A stretch of 64,000 nucleotides of DNA, taken from Dysgonomonas sp. BGC7 (GTDB taxonomy: Bacteria > Bacteroidota > Bacteroidia > Bacteroidales > Dysgonomonadaceae). A program made the position numbers and the translations under genes. The DNA lies in NCBI RefSeq assembly GCF_001261735.1, contig NZ_CVRP01000007.1, positions 310,001-374,000 of the forward strand, in the 5' to 3' direction. This document shows, piece after piece, positions 51,976-60,545 of this stretch (positions within the stretch are counted from its first letter, which is position 1; each line of letters begins with the position of its first letter). The notes below the pieces were generated by a model. The model had not been told where the DNA came from and did no database searches. It saw only the letters and a list, made by a program, of their open reading frames with translations.

Positions 51976-52010
51976 ATGGAGTTCCTGCGATAGGAACTCC
52001 ATTTCTATTG
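51976..52010. terminator. Bidirectional intrinsic terminator
   Basis: ATGGAGTTCCT-GCGAT-AGGAACTCCAT, a perfect 11-bp stem followed by TTCTATT, between convergent amt and the yegP-like gene. Confidence 0.85.
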
Positions 52011-52028
52011 TAGGTTAAAAACCCGTTC

Positions 52029-52364
52029 TTATTCGAGAGTCAAATCCACGACTTCGGCATCAGGTGCATTTTTTGTAACAGATGCGATACCATTATCTCT
52101 GCTGGCCACACTTTCATACATTTCACTTGTACCTATTATTTGTCCGTTAGTGGCTTTCAGATTGAAGTATGGTTTGCCATTTTTAGCTTCCAGTTTGTCG
52201 AAGCGAGCTTCTACCAGACTGTTCTTTTTTACTGATTCAATACCGTTTTTGCAGTTTTCTTTTGTTGTGTAGCCTTCACTTGTAAGTATTACTTGTCCAT
52301 TACTAGCTTTAAGATCGAACTGAAATTCACCGTTCTTTCTTTTTTTAATTTCAAATTTTCCCAT
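52029..52364 (-). CDS. YegP-like protein, tandem DUF1508
   Basis: A 111-residue protein of two DUF1508 repeats: FEIKKRKNGEFQFDLKASNGQVILTSEGYTTKENCKNGIESVKKN, and FDKLEAKNGKPYFNLKATNGQIIGTSEMYESVASRDNGIASVTKN. The fold is a small alpha/beta barrel-like dimer. Function is unknown; homologues respond to stress. It stands alone, behind the amt terminator. Confidence 0.92.
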   Translation of the reverse strand: MGKFEIKKRKNGEFQFDLKASNGQVILTSEGYTTKENCKNGIESVKKNSLVEARFDKLEAKNGKPYFNLKATNGQIIGTSEMYESVASRDNGIASVTKNAPDAEVVDLTLE

Positions 52365-52464
52365 TTTGTTTAGTTTTAAAAAGATGTTTGTATTAAATAA
52401 GAACGTAAGATAATGATAAAATGTTTTGGCTATGTATCTTTTTCAACCAAAAGGAGTTAAATCG

Positions 52465-53169
52465 CTATTTATAGAGGAGAAAAATACAGAGTTGCTTTGC
52501 CATATCTGGCAGTGTTTTCGACCATTGTTTTACTGTCTTGGTCTTTATGTATTCATCTTCACACGTTATGTTCATGGCTATGCATAGTCTTGTATTAGCA
52601 TTGCAATGTTTGAGTATATCCTCTACCAGTTTTTGATTGCGATAGGGGGTTTCTATGAATATTTGTGTTTGATGTTCCTGATAAATAAGATTCTCGAGCT
52701 GTTTTATCTTTTTCGCCCTCTCGGAAACATCTACCGGCAAATAGCCCTGAAAAGCGAAGCTTTGTCCGTTAAAACCCGATGCCATTAGCGATAGTAGTAT
52801 CGACGACGGACCCACAAGAGGCACTACTTTGTATTCTTTTCGTTGAGCTATAGCTACTATATCGCTTCCCGGATCGGCTACAGCAGGACAGCCGGCTTCC
52901 GAAATTATTCCTACATGAAATCCTTTAGATATGGGTTGCAGATAGCTGTCTATTTGGTCGAGGTTGGTATGTTTGTTTAATTCGTAAAACGTGAGTTCAT
53001 CTATATTTATGTTACCGTCCACCTTTTTAAGGAAACGACGTGCCGACCGAATATTTTCTACTACGAAATATTTGATTTGTAAGATAATATCTTTGTTGTG
53101 TGGAGGAATAACTTCTCCTATACCGGTTTCACCCAGTGTTACAGGGATCAAAAAAAGAGATGGTTGCAT
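52465..53169 (-). CDS. RsmI-like SAM-dependent methyltransferase
   Basis: A 234-residue tetrapyrrole-methylase-fold protein. VGIISEAGCPAVADPGSDIVAIA and VPLVGPSSILLSLMASGFNGQSFAFQGYLP are the RsmI/SAM-binding signatures. RsmI makes the 2'-O-methylation at C1402 of 16S rRNA. This protein is shorter than E. coli RsmI and lacks the C-terminal domain, as is usual for the second Bacteroidota paralogue, so the exact target is uncertain. Confidence 0.85.
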   Translation of the reverse strand: MQPSLFLIPVTLGETGIGEVIPPHNKDIILQIKYFVVENIRSARRFLKKVDGNINIDELTFYELNKHTNLDQIDSYLQPISKGFHVGIISEAGCPAVADPGSDIVAIAQRKEYKVVPLVGPSSILLSLMASGFNGQSFAFQGYLPVDVSERAKKIKQLENLIYQEHQTQIFIETPYRNQKLVEDILKHCNANTRLCIAMNITCEDEYIKTKTVKQWSKTLPDMAKQLCIFLLYK

Positions 53170-53241
53170 ATATAAATAGATCGTTTGTTTATATCAAAAA
53201 AGTGAATACAGACTATTTTCGTCTGTTTATGTCAAGCATGA

Positions 53242-53340
53242 TTTTAACTAAAAAGTAACGAAAGTAACGTTTTTTGCTCATTTTTTTATTTGTTACTTTT
53301 AATACCGTTTCTTAAGCATATTTTCTTTATATAGATAAAG
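53242..53340 (+). repeat. Dispersed intergenic element, diverged copy F
   Basis: It begins TTTTAACTAAAA but continues AGTAACGAAAGTAACG instead of the usual head. The T-rich interior (CATTTTTTTATTTGTTACTTTT) resembles copy A, and the tail ATAGATAAAG at 53331-53340 is intact. It is 99 bases long, in the same + orientation, in the 360-base gap between the RsmI-like and RsmF-like genes. Confidence 0.65.
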
Positions 53341-53500
53341 TTTCGAAAAAAGAAAACAGTTTCCACTCCTTTATCTAAAGTATGATTCTCATAGACAAAA
53401 ATAAGTAAAAAATCTATAGAGTCTCTTTTATATCAGCTATACATACATGCGAATGAATAAATAATAGTGATTCTCTTATTCTGAAAAAATATTTTTGTCC

Positions 53501-53508
53501 TAACTTTG
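53501..53508 (+). promoter_or_regulatory. -7 promoter element of rsmF-like gene
   Basis: TAACTTTG, 21 bases before the ATG at 53530; it rules out the in-frame TTG at 53506 as start codon. The -33 is not clear. Confidence 0.6.
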
Positions 53509-53529
53509 CAAAAATATAAATATTTAAGA

Positions 53530-54909
53530 ATGAATCTGCCTCTCGATTTCATAGCTCGTACAAAACCTTTATTGAAAGAAGAATGGGACAAGTTTGCTGC
53601 ATCTCTCAACGAAGAAACTCCTGTTAGCATACGCTATAATAAAATTAAGACTGCACAGATAGATAAGCCTGATTTTTCTTCTGTTCCATGGGCTGATTCA
53701 GGATATTATTTGTCTCAAAGACCTCAATTTACGTTCGATCCTTTGTTTCATGCCGGATGCTATTATGTACAGGAAGCTTCTTCTATGTTTGTCGGACATG
53801 CTCTGAAACAGTACCTGAAAGGAGATGTAAAAGTTCTTGACCTATGTGCGGCGCCGGGAGGAAAGTCGACGTTGATAGCTGATACTATCAGTAGCCAAAG
53901 TTTGTTGGTAGCTAATGAAATAATTCGCTCTCGGGCAAATATATTGGCTGAGAATATTGCTAAATGGGGTAATCCTAATACTGTGGTTACCAACAATAAT
54001 TCATTTGAGATAGGTAAACTTAGAGAGTTCTTCGATGTCATACTTGTAGATGCTCCATGTTCGGGCGAAGGTATGTTTCGCAAAGACGAAAATGCGATTT
54101 CCGAATGGTCTGAAGATAATGTGATGCATTGTCAGGCTCGCCAACGTGAAATATTGGCTGATATATGGCCTGCGCTCAAGCCGGGAGGATTGCTGCTGTA
54201 TAGCACTTGCACATATAACATGGAGGAGAATGAGGCAAATGTAGAATGGCTTAGGAGCGAGCTATATGCAGAAATTCTTCCTGTAGAAACAAAAGAAGAG
54301 TGGGGGATAACCCCTTCTTTGATAGATGGAGTAACAGCCTATCGCTTCTTTCCGCATAAGACCAAGGGCGAAGGCTTTTTCTTTGCTTTATTGAGAAAGC
54401 CGGAATCTGAACAAACGGGTATGAAGAGAACTAAAGGTGGTAAGAACAAACAGGCAAAGGAAGACTTACCTTCTGTATATAAGAACTATATACTGAATAA
54501 AGAGCAATTCACCTTCTATCAAAAGAGAGATAATTGGTATGCCTTTCCTTCCGCTCAGTACGAAGACCTATTGACAATAAGTTCCATCCTTAATGTCGTT
54601 TCGGAAGGTATTTGTCTGGGGCAATTTAAAGGGAAAGATTTTATCCCCGATCAGTCTTTGGCTCTGACTAATAGCCTGAATATAGAAGCTTTCACTTCCT
54701 GCGAAATAGACTGGGCTACTGCCATCGCATTTCTTCGCAAAGAGGCACTGGTACTGGCTGATTATCCCAAGGGCTATTTGCTACTCACTTATCGAGATAT
54801 ACCTCTGGGCTTTGTGAAAAATATAGGGAACAGAGCAAATAATCTTTATCCGCAGGAGTGGCGCATTCGCTCTTCCAATCTCCCAGAGAGAGAAGTGAGG
54901 GTGATTTAG
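53530..54909 (+). CDS. RsmF/NOL1-NOP2-Sun family rRNA (cytosine-C5) methyltransferase
   Basis: About 459 residues. The SAM site is VLDLCAAPGGKSTLIADTI. Motif IV is VDAPCSGEGMFRKDE with the Pro-Cys catalytic pair. Motif VI YSTCTYNMEENEANV supplies the second cysteine. The C-terminal half includes a PUA-like RNA-binding region (LADYPKGYLLLTYRDIPLGFVKN), as in RsmF/YebU. It methylates a cytosine of 16S rRNA or tRNA. Its stop abuts the stop of the convergent glycosyltransferase with no gap. Confidence 0.93.
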   Translation: MNLPLDFIARTKPLLKEEWDKFAASLNEETPVSIRYNKIKTAQIDKPDFSSVPWADSGYYLSQRPQFTFDPLFHAGCYYVQEASSMFVGHALKQYLKGDVKVLDLCAAPGGKSTLIADTISSQSLLVANEIIRSRANILAENIAKWGNPNTVVTNNNSFEIGKLREFFDVILVDAPCSGEGMFRKDENAISEWSEDNVMHCQARQREILADIWPALKPGGLLLYSTCTYNMEENEANVEWLRSELYAEILPVETKEEWGITPSLIDGVTAYRFFPHKTKGEGFFFALLRKPESEQTGMKRTKGGKNKQAKEDLPSVYKNYILNKEQFTFYQKRDNWYAFPSAQYEDLLTISSILNVVSEGICLGQFKGKDFIPDQSLALTNSLNIEAFTSCEIDWATAIAFLRKEALVLADYPKGYLLLTYRDIPLGFVKNIGNRANNLYPQEWRIRSSNLPEREVRVI

Positions 54910-55728
54910 TTATCCTTTGACAAAGCCTAATATTCTGCCTATTTTACAGAATGCACGGAAGCAATTGTATATCCAGCTTTTCGATTTCATAATGTCTGTA
55001 ACAAAGCCATTCTGTTCTAGATAATAGAGCCGTTCGAGTCTTTTTACGGCGCTTTCTTTCAGCAATTCTCTGCATACCTTTAGTTTTTCGGGGTAAATAA
55101 CCTCGCCGCCTATCTGAGTGCTGAAACCTTCCATATTGTATATAACAATAAAAGTGTCGACATATTTCACCGGCAGATGGTCGATTGCTATTCCCTGAAA
55201 GAACAATTTCCAATCGGCTACCACTCGCAACGATTCGTCGTATAGACCAAACTGTTCAAAATTGCTGCGGTGTATAAAGAATGCCTGATGGCATAAGAAG
55301 CCCGAAAATAGCTCGTATATAGCCAGATTCCAATCACGGTCTTTATACGATGTGTCGGGTGTCAACTGACCTTTTTGCTCCATGTAAAAACTTCCGCAGA
55401 TAAATGGATCATGAGGATCGGCGGCAAAAACTTTTTCGAGCGTATCGGCAGCATAAAGAGCATCTCCCGAATTAAGGAAATAGAGGTATTCCCCTTTGGC
55501 CTGCTTTATGCCCTTGTTTTGTGCATTGTATATGCCACTGTCTTTTTCACTTACCCAATAAGATACTTTGTCGCCTAGTTCTTCTATTAATCCTACACTA
55601 CCATCAGTAGACTTACCGTCGATAATAATGAATTCGTAGTCGGTAAATGTTTGCGATACTACGCTGTCTATCGTTTTTCTGAGACCTGCTTCATCATTCA
55701 GGTTTATTGTTATTATTGATAACTTCAT
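54910..55728 (-). CDS. Family 2 glycosyltransferase
   Basis: A 272-residue GT-A fold protein: MKLSIITINLNDEAGLRKTIDSVVSQTFTDYEFIIIDGKSTDGS, then IYNAQNKGIKQAKGEYLYFLNSGD as the nucleotide-sugar/metal region. It transfers a sugar from a nucleotide donor to a growing surface glycan; donor and acceptor are not predictable. It is close to the GT2 at 61388 in pattern (ITINxND, SGD). It is the last gene of the minus-strand polysaccharide cluster. Confidence 0.92.
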   Translation of the reverse strand: MKLSIITINLNDEAGLRKTIDSVVSQTFTDYEFIIIDGKSTDGSVGLIEELGDKVSYWVSEKDSGIYNAQNKGIKQAKGEYLYFLNSGDALYAADTLEKVFAADPHDPFICGSFYMEQKGQLTPDTSYKDRDWNLAIYELFSGFLCHQAFFIHRSNFEQFGLYDESLRVVADWKLFFQGIAIDHLPVKYVDTFIVIYNMEGFSTQIGGEVIYPEKLKVCRELLKESAVKRLERLYYLEQNGFVTDIMKSKSWIYNCFRAFCKIGRILGFVKG

Positions 55729-55737
55729 GGGAAAATG

Positions 55738-56616
55738 CTATTTTCTTTTCGATTTTAATAGAAATGGGCTTACAAATATTAGTTTTTGGTAGAGCATAAG
55801 CACTGCTGCGGCTTTCCTCAGTCCATACCCCTTGGCATAGTATATTTGTAACTTATACATCCTCCTGATGCGCTCTATAATTGTTTTTTTGAACTGGTTG
55901 CTTGTATATTTATTGAATTCGTCTAATAAGAATAACATCCAGGCAGTTTGGTTGAGCGGTTTCAGCGTGGAAGACATTCCTCCCAAATGCTGCCTGTATA
56001 CGGCCATATAGTCGGGCAGGAATTTTATTTTTCCCGATAGCGATACTATAAGTTGCAGGGCATAGTCTCCGTTCTTTACCTTGTAGTACCAGTCGGGCGT
56101 TTTGTGTGCCTCTTTGCGAAAGAATATAGAGGCAGTGAGCAATCCCCAGTCTTTAGCCAGAATATCCTCGGTAGTAAGTACGTCACGCTCCATTTCTATG
56201 TTTTCGTCCAAGTGCCCACACATCAGTGTGTGAACCTTATGCGAACATAGGGCAAAGTCGGGGTGGGCTTCCATAAAGTCGAACTGCTTCTGCAATTTGT
56301 ATGGGTCTGACCAATAGTCGTCACCGTCGCACAGAGCGATGTATTTGCCTTGTCCGCTGCTAATATTGTTTATCCAATTGAGCATCATACCCTGATTGGT
56401 TTCCGGCAGACGAAGACGTATTATATCGGGGTATTTCTTTTGGTACTCAATACAGATCTCACGAGTGCTGTCTGTGCTGCAATCTTCCCCTATTACAAGT
56501 TTGAAGGGGAAATCTGTCTTTTGCATCACAACTCCCTCTATGGCTTCAGCAATAAATTTCTCATGATTGTATGTAATCATGGAAACGGATACCATTATGT
56601 TTTTTTGCTCTGACAT
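55738..56616 (-). CDS. Family 2 glycosyltransferase
   Basis: A 292-residue GT2 of the variant with VSMITYNHEKFIAEAIEGVVMQKTDFPFKLVIGEDCSTDSTREI and YIALCDGDDYWSDPYKLQKQFDFME. The C-terminal part is basic with a hydrophobic end. The start codon ATG 56614-56616 shares its first base with repeat copy D, so the promoter or ribosome site of this gene lies within that repeat. It begins the distal GT pair, separated from the rest of the cluster by two repeat copies. Confidence 0.92.
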   Translation of the reverse strand: MSEQKNIMVSVSMITYNHEKFIAEAIEGVVMQKTDFPFKLVIGEDCSTDSTREICIEYQKKYPDIIRLRLPETNQGMMLNWINNISSGQGKYIALCDGDDYWSDPYKLQKQFDFMEAHPDFALCSHKVHTLMCGHLDENIEMERDVLTTEDILAKDWGLLTASIFFRKEAHKTPDWYYKVKNGDYALQLIVSLSGKIKFLPDYMAVYRQHLGGMSSTLKPLNQTAWMLFLLDEFNKYTSNQFKKTIIERIRRMYKLQIYYAKGYGLRKAAAVLMLYQKLIFVSPFLLKSKRK

Positions 56617-56643
56617 TTTAACTAAAACCTGACAAACTTGTAC
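56616..56643 (+). repeat. Dispersed element, head-only copy D
   Basis: TTTTAACTAAAACCTGACAA followed by ACTTGTAC, identical to the heads of copies A and C. No ATAGATAAAG tail follows before the next copy begins 84 bases later. Its first T is the A of the GT2 start codon on the other strand. Confidence 0.75.
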
Positions 56644-56726
56644 AACTTAAAAGCCCCTCTTTGTCTTCCCGGAGGGTAGAAACTGCTGACGCAATAAACT
56701 TATTCCACCTGTGCTAGCTTTTGACT

Positions 56727-56827
56727 TTTTAACTAAAACCTGACAAAGTTGTACTTGTTTCGTCAATATTATATTTTTCTTAAACTTTATTGTAATCAAA
56801 GGATTATCTCTCACGATATAGATAAAG
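56727..56827 (+). repeat. Dispersed element, copy E
   Basis: Head 56727-56754 (AGTTGTAC variant like copy B), T-rich interior, tail ATAGATAAAG at 56818-56827; 101 bases. It forms a same-orientation pair with copy D and lies inside the polysaccharide cluster. Confidence 0.8.
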
Positions 56828-56849
56828 ATATTCTTTTTGTACATCTTGT

Positions 56850-57815
56850 TTATTGGAGTTTTATACTGTGTATTATCTCCACTATTCTCTTCATATCTTC
56901 CTCATCGTAACGATGGTCGCAAGGCAGAGGCAGCAGATAATTTACAACCTTGTATTCGGCAGAATCTTTTTCTACAAGAGCCAATGTTTCTTTCCAGTAT
57001 GTAGAAACATATATTTTATTCTCTATCAGCTTTTTTCTGAGGTTAGGGTCTTCGGAATAAAACATATAGCTCAACGGACAAGTATCGGCAGGGAAATTGT
57101 CGTATTCGAATCTATTCTCTTTGCCTAAGACCGAGTGCAGATAGTTGAAATTTTTGATTTGTCGCTCTCTCAAATTCTCATAATCTATATTTGCAAGCAG
57201 AGCCGATGCGAGGTTCGACATCCGTTTTATCGGTTGACCAACAAGGCTGGCGCAATAGTCAAGATAGTCCTGATAGGCTGCACTTGCGCTTCCAAACTCG
57301 ATACGTTTCATAAGGTGAGTCATATGAGGAATAGACATATCCTGCTCCAGTTCTTCATCCAATAATGTGTCGGTATACAGATAAGCTCCATCGGGAAGCC
57401 CAAAAAACTTACGTGGAGAATATATGGTGTCGATGCCTTCATGCGGACGTGAAAAGAAAGCATGCGTATTGTCTACAATCAATTGCTTGCCAAACCTTTT
57501 CACCAGTTTTTCTACTGTACAGCATTTTATACCATAGGTATCGGAGAAGAAGAATACTTCGTCTTTTCCCAACTCTTTGTCGAAAATAGGATCGAGCCTG
57601 AAATCGACAGAATAGAATTCATAGTCTATTCTCAGCTTTTTAATCGGTTCCCAGATTACTTCCGAATCGAGATACGGAATATATATTTTCTTATATTTCT
57701 TTGCCCTAAGTATATATTCGAGGCAGTTGCGTGCTGTATTTAGTTGCACAGCTCCTGTGTGATAGTGCTCGCCTTTGCGTAGCTGGAGTTCGAAGTATCC
57801 ACCTATTTCTTTCAT
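56850..57815 (-). CDS. PLP-dependent aminotransferase-fold protein of the polysaccharide cluster
   Basis: A 321-residue protein. It has an aspartate-aminotransferase-like core: LIVDNTHAFFSRP with D115 as the pyridine-nitrogen partner and YSPRKFFGLPDGAYL with K136 as a likely Schiff-base lysine. The arrangement resembles DegT/DnrJ sugar aminotransferases but the overall sequence is far from the neighbour at 58529. It may make an unusual amino sugar or act on an acyl group. It follows WbqC by 21 bases. Confidence 0.7.
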   Translation of the reverse strand: MKEIGGYFELQLRKGEHYHTGAVQLNTARNCLEYILRAKKYKKIYIPYLDSEVIWEPIKKLRIDYEFYSVDFRLDPIFDKELGKDEVFFFSDTYGIKCCTVEKLVKRFGKQLIVDNTHAFFSRPHEGIDTIYSPRKFFGLPDGAYLYTDTLLDEELEQDMSIPHMTHLMKRIEFGSASAAYQDYLDYCASLVGQPIKRMSNLASALLANIDYENLRERQIKNFNYLHSVLGKENRFEYDNFPADTCPLSYMFYSEDPNLRKKLIENKIYVSTYWKETLALVEKDSAEYKVVNYLLPLPCDHRYDEEDMKRIVEIIHSIKLQ

Positions 57816-57836
57816 CTTATTTATCTGTCACTAAGA

Positions 57837-58532
57837 TTATATTAGTTGATAATTTTCTAACATTGTTTTTATGTCCTCTACCGAATTGAACATCATAACA
57901 TCTACGATAGAAAGCCAAGGTACAAAGTTTTCTCCAAACTGCTTGTATTCGATAGTATTACTCGATAAAAAACTAAGTTCTATATTTTCACGGGCAAAGT
58001 CCTCTTTGCTGTACAGGGATTGTCCGCCTATCGAGTTGTAATAGCAGTCAGCTTTCAGTTCTTTGCATAATGCTATTACTTTATCTTGCCCTTTCAGCGT
58101 ATGATCCATATCTATGGTAGACGATACAATCAGTTCTGTTTCTATTTGCAGATAAGTTTTTATTTGTTCTATCGAATAAAATATATAGTGGGCAAGGTTG
58201 TCTTCCTCTTTGTTTATTATATTTTCTAACAATGGCATTACTGTATCAAAGAACGGAGCTTTGCGGTATGCCTCACGAATCTGATTGATCAGTTTTTTTC
58301 TGTCAAAATTCTTAGAAACATAACGCTCCCTTACATCCAGATAGTCCGAATCTTTTTCTAAAGGGATAGTAATTAGAACATCACTTCCGTTTCGGAGTAT
58401 GCGATTCCTGTTTATCCAGCCTTTTTTCGTATATTCTATATTGTCATATATCACATATTTGTCAACTGTGTTCATTAGCTGAAAATACCCGATATACGGT
58501 AAGAAATAAGGTTGCATTATTCCAAGTTTCAT
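57837..58532 (-). CDS. WbqC family protein
   Basis: The start is ATG 58530-58532, which overlaps the DegT stop as ATGA; an in-frame TTG at 58541 is not preferred. 231 residues. It begins MKLGIMQPYFLPYIGYFQLMNTVDKYVIYDNIEYTKKGWINRN, the WbqC signature. WbqC-like proteins occur in O-antigen and capsule clusters and are proposed to act in assembly of modified amino sugars, next to sugar aminotransferases as here. No enzymatic mechanism is established. Confidence 0.9.
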   Translation of the reverse strand: MKLGIMQPYFLPYIGYFQLMNTVDKYVIYDNIEYTKKGWINRNRILRNGSDVLITIPLEKDSDYLDVRERYVSKNFDRKKLINQIREAYRKAPFFDTVMPLLENIINKEEDNLAHYIFYSIEQIKTYLQIETELIVSSTIDMDHTLKGQDKVIALCKELKADCYYNSIGGQSLYSKEDFARENIELSFLSSNTIEYKQFGENFVPWLSIVDVMMFNSVEDIKTMLENYQLI

Positions 58533-59650
58533 TTTTGCCAAGGCTTATTTTCTATTAGTTCGCAAATTCTTTTTACATCTTCGGCAGACAAATTTGCGTA
58601 CATTGGCAGGCAAATAATCTCTTTCGACACTTGTGTTGCAACAGGTAGATTGGCTGTATTGGCAGATGGAAGCCCCTTGTAGGTCGGAAAATCACTAATT
58701 AACGGGTAAAAATAGCGACGACCGAAAACATCATATTCCTGCAACTTAAAGTATAGTTCGTCCCGTGTCATCCCGTATTCTTTTGCATTTATTCGTATAG
58801 GATAGTAAGGGTAGGTATGTTCTACTCCTTCGGCTACTTCCATTATTGTAATACCTGCAATACCTTTCAATAAGCTGTTGTATAGCTGAGCCAGACTGAG
58901 GCGATTGTTAATATAACTATCTACATATTTTAGCTGCAAAGACCCGTAAGCAGCTTGTAGTTCGTTCATCTTGGCGTTGATACCCGGTTCTATAACAGTA
59001 GTTTCATTTCTGAATCCGAAGTTTTTGAGCAGGTCTATCCGTTGCTTTGTTTTCTCGTCCTGACAAACTATAGCACCGCCTTCTATTGTGTTATACACTT
59101 TCGTTGCATGAAAGCTGAGTATAGACAAATCGCCCCAATTCATCACAGATTGTCCGTCTTTTTTTACGGCAAAAGCATGTGCTGCGTCATAGATTACTCT
59201 TAGCCCGTATACGTCTGCTATGCGTTGTATTTCTTCTACATCACACGGATTGCCATATACATGAACAGGCATGATAGCTGTGGTTCGCGGAGTAATGGCA
59301 GCTTCTATCTTAGCGGGATCTATATTGTAATATTTATTGTCGATGTCGACAAATACAGGTTTGATATTATTCCACCACAAAGAGTGTGTTGTAGCCACAA
59401 AGCTGAATGGTGTGGTTATTACCTCTCCCGTAATGCGTAATGCTTGCAGCGCTGTGATTAGCGCCAGCGTACCGTTCGAGAAAACAGAGATATATTTTAC
59501 ACCCAGATATGCCGCCAATTCTTTTTCAAATTGTTCGTGAAAAGGGCCATTATTGGTCAGCCATTTATTGTCCCATATCTTTTCCAGATAAGGGATGAAT
59601 TCTTCTAATGGCGGAAGTGCCGGTTGTGTGACTAATATTTTTTTACTCAT
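58529..59650 (-). CDS. DegT/DnrJ/EryC1 sugar aminotransferase
   Basis: A 373-residue enzyme. SNGTLALITALQAL binds the cofactor phosphate, VIYDAAHAFAV holds D155, and SFHATKVYNTIEGG holds the PLP lysine K184. It converts a nucleotide-linked keto sugar to an amino sugar, in the style of FdtB/VioA. The gene overlaps the upstream GT2 by four bases and WbqC by ATGA, so all three are one operon and probably one pathway for an N-acylated amino sugar. Confidence 0.94.
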   Translation of the reverse strand: MSKKILVTQPALPPLEEFIPYLEKIWDNKWLTNNGPFHEQFEKELAAYLGVKYISVFSNGTLALITALQALRITGEVITTPFSFVATTHSLWWNNIKPVFVDIDNKYYNIDPAKIEAAITPRTTAIMPVHVYGNPCDVEEIQRIADVYGLRVIYDAAHAFAVKKDGQSVMNWGDLSILSFHATKVYNTIEGGAIVCQDEKTKQRIDLLKNFGFRNETTVIEPGINAKMNELQAAYGSLQLKYVDSYINNRLSLAQLYNSLLKGIAGITIMEVAEGVEHTYPYYPIRINAKEYGMTRDELYFKLQEYDVFGRRYFYPLISDFPTYKGLPSANTANLPVATQVSKEIICLPMYANLSAEDVKRICELIENKPWQK

Positions 59651-60495
59651 AATTTTCTATATATCTTTTTTACAAAATCGGGAGTAATTTTTTTCATTCT
59701 GCCTTTCAGAGACTTGTCTCCATAGAGTAGAGTTTGCAGCCCTTGTTTGTATTTTGTAAATGGTTTGGTATACTTATAGTCGAAATACTTGTCGTATTGA
59801 TTTACCAACTCTATAATGCGCAGGTTTTGCTGCTCTTCGTTCATTTTCGACCATTGCCCGTTGTCGTGTATACGATAAGCAGAGGTAACATTTTTGATAT
59901 ACGCCAAAGCGCCGAATTGTCCCATATACATACCTAGCATCCAGTCTGCGATTTCTATGTCGAAGAGTTTCGGGTCAATGTCTTTTATCAGCCTACCTCT
60001 GAATGTGCAGCACGAAAGATTGCCTATTCGGTTTCCTGTTGCCAGTTGCGAGGTTGTTATCAGTTCGAATTCCTTGTCAGTATTCCAGTCGAATATTTCT
60101 TCTCTGTTCTGATCCTCGAACAGGCGTACGTGGCGATTGAAACACATGGAGCATTCGGGGTGGCTTTCGAGAAAGATAATATGGTTTTCGAGATGATTCG
60201 ATTCTGTCCAATAGTCATCGCCCTCCATGATGGTTACATAGTCTCCCGAACAAGCTGCAAATGCTTGTTGATAATTCTTTACATAACCTAGATTTTTCTC
60301 ATTAGCGAGATATTTGAAAGAAAATGAAGTTTTATTTTCATACTCTTTGATAATCTCTAAAGTATTATCGGGCGAACAGTCATCTGCAACTACAATCTCT
60401 ACATCATGCTCCGTTTGTTGCATAAGAATGCTTTCGAGCGTTTGCCGAATGTAATGTGAATGATTATATGTAATGAGTATGATATTTACTTTCAT
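59647..60495 (-). CDS. Family 2 glycosyltransferase
   Basis: A 282-residue GT2 with VNIILITYNHSHYIRQTLESILMQQTEHDVEIVVADDCSPDNTLEI and YVTIMEGDDYWTESNHLENHIIFLESHPE. The pattern is the same subtype as the GT at 55738 (EGDDYW / DGDDYW). The C-terminus is basic. It overlaps the DegT gene by four bases and is preceded by a 50-base gap. Confidence 0.92.
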   Translation of the reverse strand: MKVNIILITYNHSHYIRQTLESILMQQTEHDVEIVVADDCSPDNTLEIIKEYENKTSFSFKYLANEKNLGYVKNYQQAFAACSGDYVTIMEGDDYWTESNHLENHIIFLESHPECSMCFNRHVRLFEDQNREEIFDWNTDKEFELITTSQLATGNRIGNLSCCTFRGRLIKDIDPKLFDIEIADWMLGMYMGQFGALAYIKNVTSAYRIHDNGQWSKMNEEQQNLRIIELVNQYDKYFDYKYTKPFTKYKQGLQTLLYGDKSLKGRMKKITPDFVKKIYRKL

Positions 60496-60545
60496 CGAGC
60501 TTTGTGTATGTTCTTATAAACATATTTAATAGTTTGTGAATCTTC

